A DNA stretch of 64,000 nt from CALCMJ01 sp964475415 (GCA_964475415.1 CAYYWZ010000005.1:1-64000), one strand, 5' to 3'. Numbered from the stretch's first letter, positions 1-8,419 are shown. Made by a program: numbers and translations. The notes: generated by a model not told the origin, from the letters alone.

Positions 1-26
1 TCTTTTCTATTCACAAGTTGTTGATG

Positions 27-578
27 TTAAGCTCCGCTAGGATTCTTTTTCATTACGGCAGGAATGATAAGCCAATATAAAAAGCCAGGTATAAATAGCG
101 TTAAAAGAAAAGCCAGAATACTTGAATTCAGTGAAAAATTACCTCTCATATCTTCTATAGCTGCTGGAGATCTTATCTCTTCCAAAGCTGCATCTTTTTC
201 TGCTTCAGGCATATTAACTAAATCCGCTGTCATATTTATGGTTTTCTCAGCTACTCCTAGACTGTATTCTATTCCTCTATCTATAAGGCTAGGATCTATA
301 TGATTCATGAGGACATAACCAAAAATCGTAGCCATAAATGTACCAATAGCATAGGTTATAAAGGTTGTTTTTAATCCATCACCGAAAGTAAGAATGCCTT
401 CATTAATCTTACGTTCTTCTTTTAGTGATAATACAAGAATAGCAATCGTATAAATAATTCCAATAGACATACCTATTTTCATATTGAAGATCAAATCTGG
501 ATTTACTAGGTAAAGGGCTAGCTGTACAAGTATAGCTACAATCCCTAGTATAGCACCATATTTTAAAGCGGTTTTCAT
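27..578 (-). CDS. DUF4199 family membrane protein
   Basis: A 183-residue protein with hydrophobic segments near residues 8-25, 36-52, 68-90 and 150-172, matching the size and layout of the Bacteroidota DUF4199 family of small inner-membrane proteins of unknown function. The segment between the third and fourth membrane stretches is acidic and helical and probably extracytoplasmic. Translation starts at ATG 578 directly before the first membrane segment. It lies 58 bp downstream of the 637-2181 gene on the same strand, so co-transcription is possible but not shown. The family assignment is by resemblance; no catalytic motif is visible and I assign no function. Confidence 0.7.
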   Translation of the reverse strand: MKTALKYGAILGIVAILVQLALYLVNPDLIFNMKIGMSIGIIYTIAILVLSLKEERKINEGILTFGDGLKTTFITYAIGTFMATIFGYVLMNHIDPSLIDRGIEYSLGVAEKTINMTADLVNMPEAEKDAALEEIRSPAAIEDMRGNFSLNSSILAFLLTLFIPGFLYWLIIPAVMKKNPSGA

Positions 579-636
579 AATTAAGTTTTAAGTTGATTAA
601 TTTTCTATTGCCAAAATAAACAATAAGTTGTCTAAT

Positions 637-2181
637 TTATAATTTCATAAATGGTAAATAGTAATGTCTATATCTAAGCGAATCATTTTCCCTAGAGCTA
701 TATCTTTTTTTTGTGACCTGCATCATGTGTTCACCATGGTCTAGTGACCCAGTTGGAAAATAACAGAGCATACCCTTTTCGCCCTTATTAGGATGAATGA
801 AAAACTTGCAGGTCAGACTGTCATTGTACTCAGTGCCGTCTATTCTGATAGTAAATATCTCCTTTGTACTTTCCTTTACTGCATTCAGTTTATTTACAAA
901 AAAATCTTTTTCTGCCTGCTCCTGAGCAACTCCTAAGCTATCTCTTTTCCTGTCCCATATAGCCTTATCGAAATTATCTTTTCTTTTAGTTCGATATGCT
1001 CTGAATTTACTCATTTCTTTTTTCTGTCGTGCTTTAAGAGCTAGTTGCATGCTATCTTTTTCAAACTTCGGAAACCATTTATGCCTTACCCCAGATTTTA
1101 GAAAAGGAGTTAGACCTTTGTATTTCTCATAGAATTTAGCTTCACTTGAGTTAATACTCAGAAAAATTGAGCTCATATCTTCCCTTATTTCAAAATTCTT
1201 AAGGGACACAGTTTGTATAAGTTCTTCTTTAGAAAAAAGATTTGAATTATTTTGCGTATGCTCATTCCTAAGATCATCATAGTACTTCCAGTGGACGAAC
1301 TCTTGTTCTACATTCTCCCTTCTTAAATTTGTGAAGTCCGGAAAGAAGGTATGAGATTGTATTTTTAGCATAGGGAAAACAAGAAGCAACAGCATGAAAT
1401 ACGGAAAACTTATGATCAGTAACTTTCGGGTATATTTGTCATCAATAAAATTGAGCAAAAGAGGTCTGTATAAGAAAGAAAATGTCATCGCACTGGTCAG
1501 CATATATATACCAAAGAACAAACGTGATAAGGTCTTATCTTTTATTTTTTTAAATGCCCCAAAACTTATAAAATCAATCGCTCCGATTAATCCAATAATT
1601 AAGAACATGATAAAAGATACAATGATGACTAACCCGTTATCAACATCAAATCTGGCAAGAACAGCAAAGAAAATACTTATCCATGAAAAATATGCGATAA
1701 CAGAAAGAAATAAGAAAAACAGAAGAAATGTATAGGCGAAAATTATACTGCATATCCGTTCTAGTTTTTCTATGTAATCATCGAAACGACCAACTTTCCT
1801 ACGAAAATATCTATTGAATATATCTGAATAATCTAGCTCATCATAGTCGATTTCACCAGATACATATCGTAGACCTATAGCACCAATCCAGAATCCTCTT
1901 AGGACTATATGAACAAGCAAATTTACCACAAATATGATCCAAGCAGAACTTAGAAATGTAATAAAAAAACTTGCAGCTCCGTCTAGGAACCCATCAGGAG
2001 CGTTGAGACTTAAGTAGATACTTATATGATCTATAAGTACCCTGCTTTCCCATATTCCGAATAAGGCAAAACCTGATATTAGTAATTCTAACTGCCAACT
2101 TTCTTGCTGCAAAGTTTCTAGCCACTCAGAAAAAATCTTTGTAGTCCCTTTAGAAGAATTACCTTTTTTATCTGTACTCAA
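637..2181 (-). CDS. Multi-pass membrane protein of unknown function
   Basis: 514 residues in two halves. Residues about 31-275 contain roughly six membrane segments (about 31-55, 70-102, 142-176, 183-208, 220-240, 250-272) with short charged loops. Residues 276-514 are soluble and very rich in Lys, Arg, Asp and Glu, with no cysteines arranged as a metal site and no recognisable catalytic motif. I do not recognise the family. The gene starts 29 bp after the stop of the upstream SPFH/band-7 gene on the same strand, so the two are likely one transcript; SPFH proteins often scaffold a membrane partner, and this may be such a partner. That functional link is inference only. Confidence 0.65.
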   Translation of the reverse strand: MSTDKKGNSSKGTTKIFSEWLETLQQESWQLELLISGFALFGIWESRVLIDHISIYLSLNAPDGFLDGAASFFITFLSSAWIIFVVNLLVHIVLRGFWIGAIGLRYVSGEIDYDELDYSDIFNRYFRRKVGRFDDYIEKLERICSIIFAYTFLLFFLFLSVIAYFSWISIFFAVLARFDVDNGLVIIVSFIMFLIIGLIGAIDFISFGAFKKIKDKTLSRLFFGIYMLTSAMTFSFLYRPLLLNFIDDKYTRKLLIISFPYFMLLLLVFPMLKIQSHTFFPDFTNLRRENVEQEFVHWKYYDDLRNEHTQNNSNLFSKEELIQTVSLKNFEIREDMSSIFLSINSSEAKFYEKYKGLTPFLKSGVRHKWFPKFEKDSMQLALKARQKKEMSKFRAYRTKRKDNFDKAIWDRKRDSLGVAQEQAEKDFFVNKLNAVKESTKEIFTIRIDGTEYNDSLTCKFFIHPNKGEKGMLCYFPTGSLDHGEHMMQVTKKRYSSRENDSLRYRHYYLPFMKL

Positions 2182-2210
2182 TGATTGCTTTTATCCGAAG
2201 TGAAAAAAAA

Positions 2211-3146
2211 TTATTTATTTCTAGATATATCTAACTCTTTTAATTTCATCTTTTCTCCTACCTGTTGAGAAGCAACGAACGATGCAGTCATATCTGATAG
2301 CATGTCACTTGCTGCCGATGGAGCGTTAGGTAGCATGATCAGATTAGAGTTTACATTCTCTCCCATAGACTGTAAGGTGTCGTAATGTTGTGTCACAACA
2401 ATAAGAGCTGACGCTTCTTGAGAATTGATGCCCACCTTGTTAAGTACTTCTACAGATTCTTCTAGGCCTCTAGCAATTTCTCTTCTTTGATCTGCGATAC
2501 CCTGTCCTTGTAGACGTTTACTCTCTGCTTCCGCTTTTGCTTTTGCAACAATCCTAATTCTTTCAGCTTCACCCTCATATTCTGCCGCTAGTTTTTCTCT
2601 CTCAGCAGCATTGATTCTATTCATCGCATTTTTTACTTCCTGAGCTGGATCTATATCAGTAACTAGGGCCTTAATAATTTTGTATCCATAATCATTCATT
2701 GCCTCCTGTAGTTCTGTACTTATGGCATGAGCGATATCATCTTTACGTAAGAAAACATCATCCAGCTTCAACTTAGGAACTTCAGCTCTCACCACATCGA
2801 AAATATATGAAGTGATCTGCTCATGTGGGTTTTCTAATTTGTAAAAAGCATCATAGATAGAATCCATTAGTACTCTAAATTGTACAGAAACCTTAATCCG
2901 AACAAATACATCGTCTTTAGTCTTGGTTTCTACCGGAACATCTAGTTGGTTGATCTTAAGGTTGATTTTCCCAGCGATTCTATCCATAATAGGAACTTTG
3001 AGCTGGAAACCTGATTGTCTTACACCATTAAATTTTCCGAATCGTTCTATTATAACAGCCGTTTGTTGTTTTACAATAAAGGCCATAGAGAAAATGGCAA
3101 TAATACATAGAAAGATAATAGGGACAATAAATTGAATAGCATTCAT
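2211..3146 (-). CDS. SPFH/band-7 domain protein (stomatin/QmcA-like)
   Basis: 311 residues. An N-terminal membrane anchor (about 6-25) is followed by a band-7/SPFH domain (about 27-190) beginning with the typical pattern of a Tyr/Ile-rich strand, RFGKF and a proline-bearing P-I-M-D loop. A long Ala/Glu/Lys-rich helical stretch (about 175-240) is the coiled coil that drives oligomer formation in stomatin, prohibitin and HflK/C relatives. The C-terminal tail carries the conserved hydrophobic stretch before NSNLIMLP. Family members form ring- or cage-like membrane assemblies that organise proteases or lipids. No NfeD partner is adjacent; instead the next gene encodes an unknown multi-pass protein. 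Confidence 0.85.
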   Translation of the reverse strand: MNAIQFIVPIIFLCIIAIFSMAFIVKQQTAVIIERFGKFNGVRQSGFQLKVPIMDRIAGKINLKINQLDVPVETKTKDDVFVRIKVSVQFRVLMDSIYDAFYKLENPHEQITSYIFDVVRAEVPKLKLDDVFLRKDDIAHAISTELQEAMNDYGYKIIKALVTDIDPAQEVKNAMNRINAAEREKLAAEYEGEAERIRIVAKAKAEAESKRLQGQGIADQRREIARGLEESVEVLNKVGINSQEASALIVVTQHYDTLQSMGENVNSNLIMLPNAPSAASDMLSDMTASFVASQQVGEKMKLKELDISRNK

Positions 3147-3177
3147 AGCGCGTGTTTTTAGTTCTTATTCTGTTCAA

Positions 3178-3185
3178 CAAAAATA
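3178..3185 (-). promoter_or_regulatory. Possible -7 box upstream of the SPFH gene
   Basis: On the minus strand this reads TATTTTTG, matching the Bacteroidota -7 consensus TAnnTTTG, 32 bp ahead of the ATG at 3146. No clear TTTG -33 element is seen at the expected spacing, so confidence is modest. Confidence 0.3.
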
Positions 3186-3342
3186 TAGATATAAACAATC
3201 CTTGTATCCTTAAATATAGACAAGAATACCATATTATCAGACAAAATCATCGCATATTAATTATGTAGGGCTGTATGGAAATATATTTCCGATTCTGGAT
3301 TTAGGATTTACTTTTGTTTAGGGACTGATGAAGAATCGATAC

Positions 3343-3358
3343 GACTCCCTACGGGGTC
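3343..3358. repeat. REP-like palindrome, copy 1
   Basis: Reads gactccctacggggtc, an imperfect 16-bp palindrome (GAC.CC.TA.GG.GTC pairs). It shares the CCCnTAnGGG-type centre with the palindromes at 3464-3480 and 3512-3527. Confidence 0.4.
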
Positions 3359-3463
3359 GAGTAACAATTGTGGTTGCTGCTCCTATACCTATGTGTATCC
3401 TATGGATTCAATTTTCATTACAAACGGAATAACTTTAATAATAAATGGATAAGAAGGTGAAAA

Positions 3464-3480
3464 TTATCCCGTAGGGATAA
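3464..3480. repeat. REP-like palindrome, copy 2
   Basis: Reads TTATCCC-GTA-GGGATAA: a perfect 7-bp stem with a 3-nt loop. It is the cleanest of the three hairpins in this intergenic stretch. Confidence 0.5.
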
Positions 3481-3511
3481 AATATTTATAGAAAAAATGA
3501 AGAAATGATCC

Positions 3512-3527
3512 TGACCCAGTAGAGTCA
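3512..3527. repeat. REP-like palindrome, copy 3 (degraded)
   Basis: Reads tgacccagtagagtca; TGAC/GTCA arms pair but the centre carries mismatches, consistent with an eroded version of the neighbouring palindromes. Confidence 0.35.
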
Positions 3528-3574
3528 TATATGTACATCTTCATTTTTCATTGTTGGAATGGTTCCAAAAATTC

Positions 3575-4201
3575 CTATGGGATATTCAAATACTTATGCG
3601 TCTGTATTGATAATTTCCACAATGCATTCTCTTTGCAATAATTGATACACTGAGTAGTATGATCTATGATGTTTTCATCGAACAAAGGTTGGAGATAGAA
3701 ATGTTCAAAATCTAGATGTTCATATTCCTTAGGTTCTATAGCTGTTTGTGGATGCACAAGTTTAAATTCATTCCCTGATTCGATAGCTAACTCAGTACCC
3801 GCCTTTAGGCTTACACAAATCCAGTCAAGATCTTTGGGAAGTTCTAGCGTTCCATTTGTTTCTATGGCTACAGATACTCCATGCTTATGGAAGGCGTCTA
3901 CCATAGCTTGATCTAGCTGAAGTGCGGGCTCACCACCGGTGCAAACCACAAACGGATGAGGCTTATCTTCTGGCCACAAGCTTTTAATTTTTTTAGCTAA
4001 TTCTTCGGCACTATATTTTCCTCCGTTGATCCCATCCGTTCCCCAGAAATCTGTATCACAAAATTTACAAATTGCTTTTTCTCGATCCTGTTCTCTTCCT
4101 GTCCATAAATTACATCCTGAGAATCTACAGAAGATAGCAGGCTGTCCTGTGTGGAAACCTTCGCCCTGAATCGTATAATATATTTCTTTGACCTTATACA
4201 A
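3575..4201 (-). CDS. queE: 7-carboxy-7-deazaguanine synthase (QueE)
   Basis: 208 residues. Radical SAM enzyme that converts 6-carboxy-tetrahydropterin to 7-carboxy-7-deazaguanine in the queuosine/7-deazapurine pathway. The cluster cysteines are C30, C45 and C48 in the C-x14-C-x2-C spacing used by E. coli-type QueE rather than the classical CxxxCxxC. The N-terminal IQGEG motif (about 11-15) and the CTGGEPALQ substrate/SAM loop (about 87-95) are present. It is last in a run of four minus-strand genes with 3-10 bp gaps (5741 to 3575); no other queuosine genes are in the window, so the operon is mixed in function. Confidence 0.93.
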   Translation of the reverse strand: MYKVKEIYYTIQGEGFHTGQPAIFCRFSGCNLWTGREQDREKAICKFCDTDFWGTDGINGGKYSAEELAKKIKSLWPEDKPHPFVVCTGGEPALQLDQAMVDAFHKHGVSVAIETNGTLELPKDLDWICVSLKAGTELAIESGNEFKLVHPQTAIEPKEYEHLDFEHFYLQPLFDENIIDHTTQCINYCKENALWKLSIQTHKYLNIP

Positions 4202-4210
4202 TGAACTATA

Positions 4211-4603
4211 TTATTCGCTTATGATAGCAGTAGCTTCTATTTCCACAAGCATATCAGGATGTATAAATCGTGAAACTTCTATCATGGATGTAGCAGGCTT
4301 GATATCTGAAAAGAAACTTCCATGAGCTTTGCCTACTGCTTCCCAGTGTTGTTCTATATCTCTGACATATATTCTTGTTCTTATGACATCTACAAGTTTT
4401 GCACCAGCCTGGTCTAAGGCCTTCTGTATAGTCTCTATAGTAGCTATAGTCTGATGATACGGATCTCCGGGATGTAGTACCTTGTCACCTTCTACAGAGG
4501 TAGATCCAGATACTTCTATAGTATTCCCTATTCTTACAGCGCGAGAATATCCTATGTGATCTTCCCAGATGGCTCCAGAAGAAATATTTAGTCTATTACT
4601 CAT
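4211..4603 (-). CDS. RidA/YjgF/YER057c family protein
   Basis: 130 residues, the usual length for this trimeric family. RidA members hydrolyse reactive enamine/imine intermediates; others have unrelated or unknown roles. The C-terminal block ATSMIEVSRFIHPDMLVEIE corresponds to the family signature, and its Arg sits where the carboxylate-binding Arg is found in active RidA, but the sequence diverges enough from classical RidA that the subgroup is uncertain. It is third in the four-gene minus-strand run, 3 bp after the thioredoxin-fold gene and 9 bp before queE. Confidence 0.82.
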   Translation of the reverse strand: MSNRLNISSGAIWEDHIGYSRAVRIGNTIEVSGSTSVEGDKVLHPGDPYHQTIATIETIQKALDQAGAKLVDVIRTRIYVRDIEQHWEAVGKAHGSFFSDIKPATSMIEVSRFIHPDMLVEIEATAIISE

Positions 4604-4606
4604 GAA

Positions 4607-5170
4607 CTACTTTTGTAATTGCGTATGTAATACTTCTAGCACCTTGTATGTATCAAAATCTGATGAGAAAGATGAAGATGGAAATACCCACTTGATAACA
4701 CCGAACTCATCTACCATAAATATCTTAGGATATCCCAGATCTCCTCCATAAGGTCCTTCTGATAGGGTAGAACTAGATGGGATAATCGGAAAATCTATCG
4801 GTCGCTGCTTCATATAGCTTATAAGTTCTTCTTTGCTATCATCAGCACAAGATACAACTTGTAGGTTATCTCTATATCTACTTTGTAATAAGTTGAGCGC
4901 ATCTATTTGAGATGTACTTATTGTATTGCTTAGATTCCAGAAATATAGGATTACGGTCTTACCTTTATAATCTCCAAGGAACTGATTATTTCCTTTTATA
5001 TCCATAGCTTGGAAAGGTATACCAGGAAAGCCTTCATAGCCTCTTACTAGATCTTGTACAGAGGGAGATCTATTTTCCATTTCTACAAGGAAGTGATTGC
5101 CTTGCTGACCATGTATTTTTATTCCTGATAAAAATATACCAGCAAATAGAAGTAAAACATTGATTTTCAT
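4607..5170 (-). CDS. Secreted thioredoxin-fold protein lacking the CxxC motif
   Basis: 187 residues with an N-terminal signal peptide (about 1-21, ending near KIHGQ). The body follows the TlpA/AhpC-like fold: GKTVILYFWNLS strand and helix (about 70-81), a central strand with VVSCADD, and the cis-Pro region GYPKIFMVDEFG. Where active thioredoxin-like proteins have WCxxC, this protein has NLSNTIS, so it cannot run a dithiol reaction; the one mature-region Cys sits in the VVSCADD strand. It may be a redox-inactive binding or chaperone-like protein. It is second in the run from 5741, 10 bp after the HAD gene. Confidence 0.7.
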   Translation of the reverse strand: MKINVLLLFAGIFLSGIKIHGQQGNHFLVEMENRSPSVQDLVRGYEGFPGIPFQAMDIKGNNQFLGDYKGKTVILYFWNLSNTISTSQIDALNLLQSRYRDNLQVVSCADDSKEELISYMKQRPIDFPIIPSSSTLSEGPYGGDLGYPKIFMVDEFGVIKWVFPSSSFSSDFDTYKVLEVLHTQLQK

Positions 5171-5180
5171 AAGTATAGTG

Positions 5181-5741
5181 TTATGTAGTTTTCAAATACG
5201 AATTTAGTTCTTCTAGATCTGAAACGCAAAGATCAGCATTATATTCGGTTTGTGTATAAGAATCAGGTACTAACATAACAGTTTTCATGCCTAATCTAGT
5301 ACCAAACTCCACATCAGATATTGCATCGCCTACCATTATGGATTTAGAGAAATCTATATCTGGAAAATCTTTTTGAGCTTGTATGGCCATACCCGGCATA
5401 GGTTTTCTACAAGTTGGCTCATGTATTGCTAGAAACGGACAATAATAGATCTGATCTATTCTTCCATCATAAAATTCGATGACTTCCATCATTTTTTTAT
5501 GAATATCAGTTAGATCCTCATGAGTCATAAGTTCTTTCCCTATGCCTTGTTGGTTCGTGACGATAACAATTCTAGCAAAGCGCTTGGCAAACTTACTCAG
5601 GCTCTCGAGTGCGCCGGGTATAAATTCGAACTCAGACCATTTTTTGACATAATCATCCTCTAGTTTTGTATTGATCGTACCATCTCTGTCTAAGAACAGT
5701 GTCCAATTATCATCTACTTCTATATCCTTAGGCTTTTCCAT
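5181..5741 (-). CDS. HAD family histidinol/heptose-bisphosphate phosphatase-like protein
   Basis: 186 residues. The HAD nucleophile motif LDRDGT places the catalytic Asp residues at D18 and D20; motif II is VTNQQG (about 61-66), motif III the Lys in CRKPMPGM, and motif IV GDAISD. The layout matches D,D-heptose 1,7-bisphosphate 7-phosphatase (GmhB) and the N-terminal phosphatase of HisB. The Cys/His loop near YYCPF...HEP.C fits the zinc-binding loop of GmhB-type enzymes, though one ligand is not obvious. GmhB acts in ADP-heptose synthesis for LPS core; no other heptose genes are nearby, so the substrate is not settled. It heads the four-gene run and is divergent from the nitrilase (40-bp gap). 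Confidence 0.78.
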   Translation of the reverse strand: MEKPKDIEVDDNWTLFLDRDGTINTKLEDDYVKKWSEFEFIPGALESLSKFAKRFARIVIVTNQQGIGKELMTHEDLTDIHKKMMEVIEFYDGRIDQIYYCPFLAIHEPTCRKPMPGMAIQAQKDFPDIDFSKSIMVGDAISDVEFGTRLGMKTVMLVPDSYTQTEYNADLCVSDLEELNSYLKTT

Positions 5742-5781
5742 AAAGATTCTATTATATTGCTAAGCTAAAACAACAAACTCT

Positions 5782-6711
5782 ATGACAAAGATAGCGATAA
5801 TGCAGCTGGAACCTATTCATACTTCTCTAGAATCTACCTTGCAAAAAGCTCTAGATCATATAGATATGGCCTGCAAAGAAGGAGCGGAAATAGTAGTTTT
5901 CGGAGAATCTTGGTTTTGTGGGTATCCTGCTTGGATAGATTTCTGTGATGGCGTAGCTAAGTGGGATCACGAACCTGTCAAAGCTGCTTGGACTAATATG
6001 TATGAGAATGCGCTAGAACTAGAAGGAGCTCCACTAGCTCGATTGTGCACGGTAGCGAAAGAAAACAAGATCGCAATCATAACAGGTGCTAACGAAGTTG
6101 TCAAAACGGGCAAAGGACATAGTAGTATATACAATACTATATTTACGATAGATGACAAGGGTAATCTAGCGAACCACCATAGAAAACTAATGCCTACTTA
6201 TAATGAAAAACTAATACATCATTCTGGCGATGGGGCAGGGCTGTATGCAATAGATACGAAAAACGGTAGGATTGGTTCTTTGATTTGCTGGGAGCACTGG
6301 ATGCCGCTGACAAGGCAAGCTATGCATGATGAGGCTGAGGATATACATTTTGCCTTATGGCCACATGTGGTGGATAGGCATCTATTGGCAAGTAGACACT
6401 ATGCCTTCGAAGGAAGATGTTATGTTATTGCTGTAGGGCAGATTATGCATGCTAAGTCTATACCATCTGATCTACATAGACCAGCTAATTTTTCTGATAA
6501 TGCTACTATGATCATGCAAGGAGGATCCTGTGCTATAGGACCCAATGGTGAGATGCTTACGCAGCAGGTTATTGGCAAGGAAGAAATAGTCTATGTAGAA
6601 TTACCCCATAAAAAAGAACTGATCAAAGAGCGGATGAACCTAGCTGTAAGTGGGCATTATCAGAGAGATGATGTATTTACTTTTGAGGTGGATAGGCGTA
6701 GGAAAAAATAA
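5782..6711 (+). CDS. Nitrilase-family carbon-nitrogen hydrolase
   Basis: 309 residues. The catalytic triad of the nitrilase superfamily is visible: E42 in FGESWFCGYP, K135 in HHRKLMPTY and C169 in LICWEHWMPL. The CWEHWMPL signature and the length are those of branch-1 true nitrilases (nitrile to carboxylic acid plus ammonia) rather than amidases or Nit1/Nit2 proteins. Substrate preference cannot be read. It is alone on its strand, with a divergent partner upstream and a 420-bp non-coding stretch downstream. Confidence 0.85.
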   Translation: MTKIAIMQLEPIHTSLESTLQKALDHIDMACKEGAEIVVFGESWFCGYPAWIDFCDGVAKWDHEPVKAAWTNMYENALELEGAPLARLCTVAKENKIAIITGANEVVKTGKGHSSIYNTIFTIDDKGNLANHHRKLMPTYNEKLIHHSGDGAGLYAIDTKNGRIGSLICWEHWMPLTRQAMHDEAEDIHFALWPHVVDRHLLASRHYAFEGRCYVIAVGQIMHAKSIPSDLHRPANFSDNATMIMQGGSCAIGPNGEMLTQQVIGKEEIVYVELPHKKELIKERMNLAVSGHYQRDDVFTFEVDRRRKK

Positions 6712-6803
6712 CTTATTCATTTTATTCATTAGTCTTTTAAGATGGATATAAAAAACTGCTGTCTACATCCTGACAGATAGAGCATATACTAGTAAAAAAT
6801 ATA

Positions 6804-6966
6804 CCTCCCCACAAAGGATCGCAGCGGTACTGCAAGTATATGCATAATAGTATTATAAATAAGGTCGCAGGCTTACCGATTAGGTAAGACAAGAGCTTGT
6901 TATATAATACATTATGGAGATGCTTAAGCAGTAGGAGTGGAGAGCCTGACTCCGACTGTAAGGAGG
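6804..6966 (+). ncRNA. Structured RNA element, Flavo-1-like (copy A)
   Basis: The block GGATCGCAGCGG (6816-6827) is followed by a long hairpin and then GGAGAGCCTGA (6939-6949). The hairpin base pairs tactgcaag (6828-6836) with cttaagcagta (6923-6933), leaving a two-A bulge. Above it cataatagtattata (6843-6857) pairs with tataatacattatg, and a terminal hairpin cttacc-gatta-ggtaag follows. CCTCC (6804-6808) and GGAGG (6962-6966) close the element. The same conserved blocks and the same bulged stem recur at 32417-32562. From memory this resembles the Flavo-1 noncoding RNA class of Bacteroidota; a covariance-model search is needed to confirm the name. Confidence 0.55.
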
Positions 6967-7082
6967 AGATGTGGCCTAATTATAAGGCTCCTAAAAACAG
7001 AAAAATAGTAGCTGAATGCGGTATTGATAAGAAAAACCTTCTATTAGGGTGAACTGTGTGAACTAAATACTTTAAAATGGGT

Positions 7083-7090
7083 TATATTTG
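7083..7090 (+). promoter_or_regulatory. Probable -7 box of the isc operon
   Basis: TATATTTG matches the Bacteroidota -7 consensus TAnnTTTG and lies 41 bp before the iscS ATG. A TGTG at 7057-7060, 22 bp upstream, could be a weak -33 element. No IscR-type site is evident. Confidence 0.4.
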
Positions 7091-7131
7091 TGGAAATTAA
7101 TAAGAGCTTACAAAAAACAAGAAAATAGCTA

Positions 7132-8355
7132 ATGGCATCTCAAAAATTAATCTATCTAGATAACAATTCCACCACGCCTACTGACCCTAGAGTTGTGGAT
7201 ACTATGATACCTTATTTTTATCAGGTTCCCGGTAATGCGGCAAGTCGTAATCATCCATTCGGATGGCAAGCAGAGGAAGCTGTGGATTATGCGCGTGAGC
7301 AGATTGCTGATCTTATAAATGTGGATCCTAAGGAGGTGATTTTCACTTCTGGAGCGACGGAGGCGGACAACCTGGCTCTTAAGGGAGTTTTCGAAATGTA
7401 TGCAAGGAAGGGTAATCATATTATAACCTTATCGACTGAACATAAAGCAGTTCTAGATTCTTGCAAGAAAATAGAAAAGATGGGTGGTCAGGTTACTTAC
7501 CTTGATGTAAATAGTGAGGGTCTCGTAAACCTAGAAGAACTAGAAGCTGCCATCACAGATAAAACGATTATGGTCTCTATTATGTGGGCTAACAATGAGA
7601 CAGGAGTTATCCAGCCGATGAAGGCGATAGGAGATATTTGTGCTAAACATGGCGTATTATTTATGAGTGATGCGACGCAGGTTGTGGGTAAGATTCCAGT
7701 AGATCCTAAGGCTGTGGGTGTTCACCTAATGGCCTTTACGGCTCATAAGATGTATGGTCCTAAAGGAGTAGGAGCTTTGTTTGTCAATAGAAAGAATCCA
7801 AGAGTAAAAGTTACGGCTCAGATGGATGGCGGAGGTCATGAGAGAGGTATGAGATCGGGTACCCTTAATGTACCTGGTATAGTAGGTTTTGGTAAGGCTG
7901 CAGAGATTGCAAAAAATGAAATGGAGGCTGATAGTATCAGATTATCAGTCCTTAGAGATAAATTAGAGAATGCATTCAAGGATAGATTAGAAGAGGTATA
8001 TGTCAATGGAAGCACGGAGCATAGAATGCCTCATGTTACCAATATATCATTTAAACACGTAGAAGGGGAGGGTCTTATGATGACCTTCAATCAGAGTATT
8101 GCTGTATCTTCTGGATCAGCTTGTACATCTGCTTCACTAGAACCATCTTATGTATTGGTAGCTTTAGGCCTAGGTGATGATCTTGCACATTCTTCCATAA
8201 GATTTAGCTTAGGAAGATTTACAACGGAAGAAGAAATAGACATGGCTATAGAAGCACTTGTCAAAGGTGTAAATCATATGAGAGATCTCAGTCCTATATG
8301 GGAAATGTATAAGGATGGAGTAGATCTCGATTCTGTTGTATGGACAGAACACTAG
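7132..8355 (+). CDS. iscS: Cysteine desulfurase IscS
   Basis: 407 residues, the length of group I desulfurases. It removes sulfur from cysteine to give alanine and an enzyme persulfide for Fe-S cluster assembly. H104 (STEHK) stacks on PLP, K206 in AFTAHKMYG forms the internal aldimine, and C331 in SSGSACTSASLEPSYV is the mobile-loop sulfur acceptor; the loop is long, as in IscS/NifS rather than SufS. It is first in an iscS-iscU-iscA run on the plus strand, with iscU 64 bp downstream. Confidence 0.97.
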   Translation: MASQKLIYLDNNSTTPTDPRVVDTMIPYFYQVPGNAASRNHPFGWQAEEAVDYAREQIADLINVDPKEVIFTSGATEADNLALKGVFEMYARKGNHIITLSTEHKAVLDSCKKIEKMGGQVTYLDVNSEGLVNLEELEAAITDKTIMVSIMWANNETGVIQPMKAIGDICAKHGVLFMSDATQVVGKIPVDPKAVGVHLMAFTAHKMYGPKGVGALFVNRKNPRVKVTAQMDGGGHERGMRSGTLNVPGIVGFGKAAEIAKNEMEADSIRLSVLRDKLENAFKDRLEEVYVNGSTEHRMPHVTNISFKHVEGEGLMMTFNQSIAVSSGSACTSASLEPSYVLVALGLGDDLAHSSIRFSLGRFTTEEEIDMAIEALVKGVNHMRDLSPIWEMYKDGVDLDSVVWTEH

Positions 8356-8419
8356 AAAAGAAAAGATAAAGGAATTATTATAAACTAATTATTGTTTACA
8401 ATATCAAATAAGAATTATA

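Larger units (their letters stand above)
3147..3574. other. 428-bp intergenic stretch with REP-like hairpins, no gene
   Basis: No plausible open reading frame or tRNA. The stretch holds the SPFH upstream region, three short palindromes with a CCC-nTAn-GGG type core (3343-3358, 3464-3480, 3512-3527) and a separate perfect hairpin TTGGAA-TGG-TTCCAA at 3554-3568 just past the queE stop. The tracts after the second and third palindromes are alike (ata-rich, then gaagaaatgat or tcttcattttt), suggesting decayed copies of one repeat family. Confidence 0.6.
6712..7131. other. 420-bp non-coding stretch carrying a structured RNA and the isc promoter region
   Basis: No protein-coding frame is credible here. 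Positions 6804-6966 form a conserved-looking RNA element (own entry). A following hairpin, gcct-aattat-aggc within about 6973-6989 and followed by an A-rich tract, may end it. The last 60 bp contain a TATATTTG box ahead of iscS. Confidence 0.6.
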
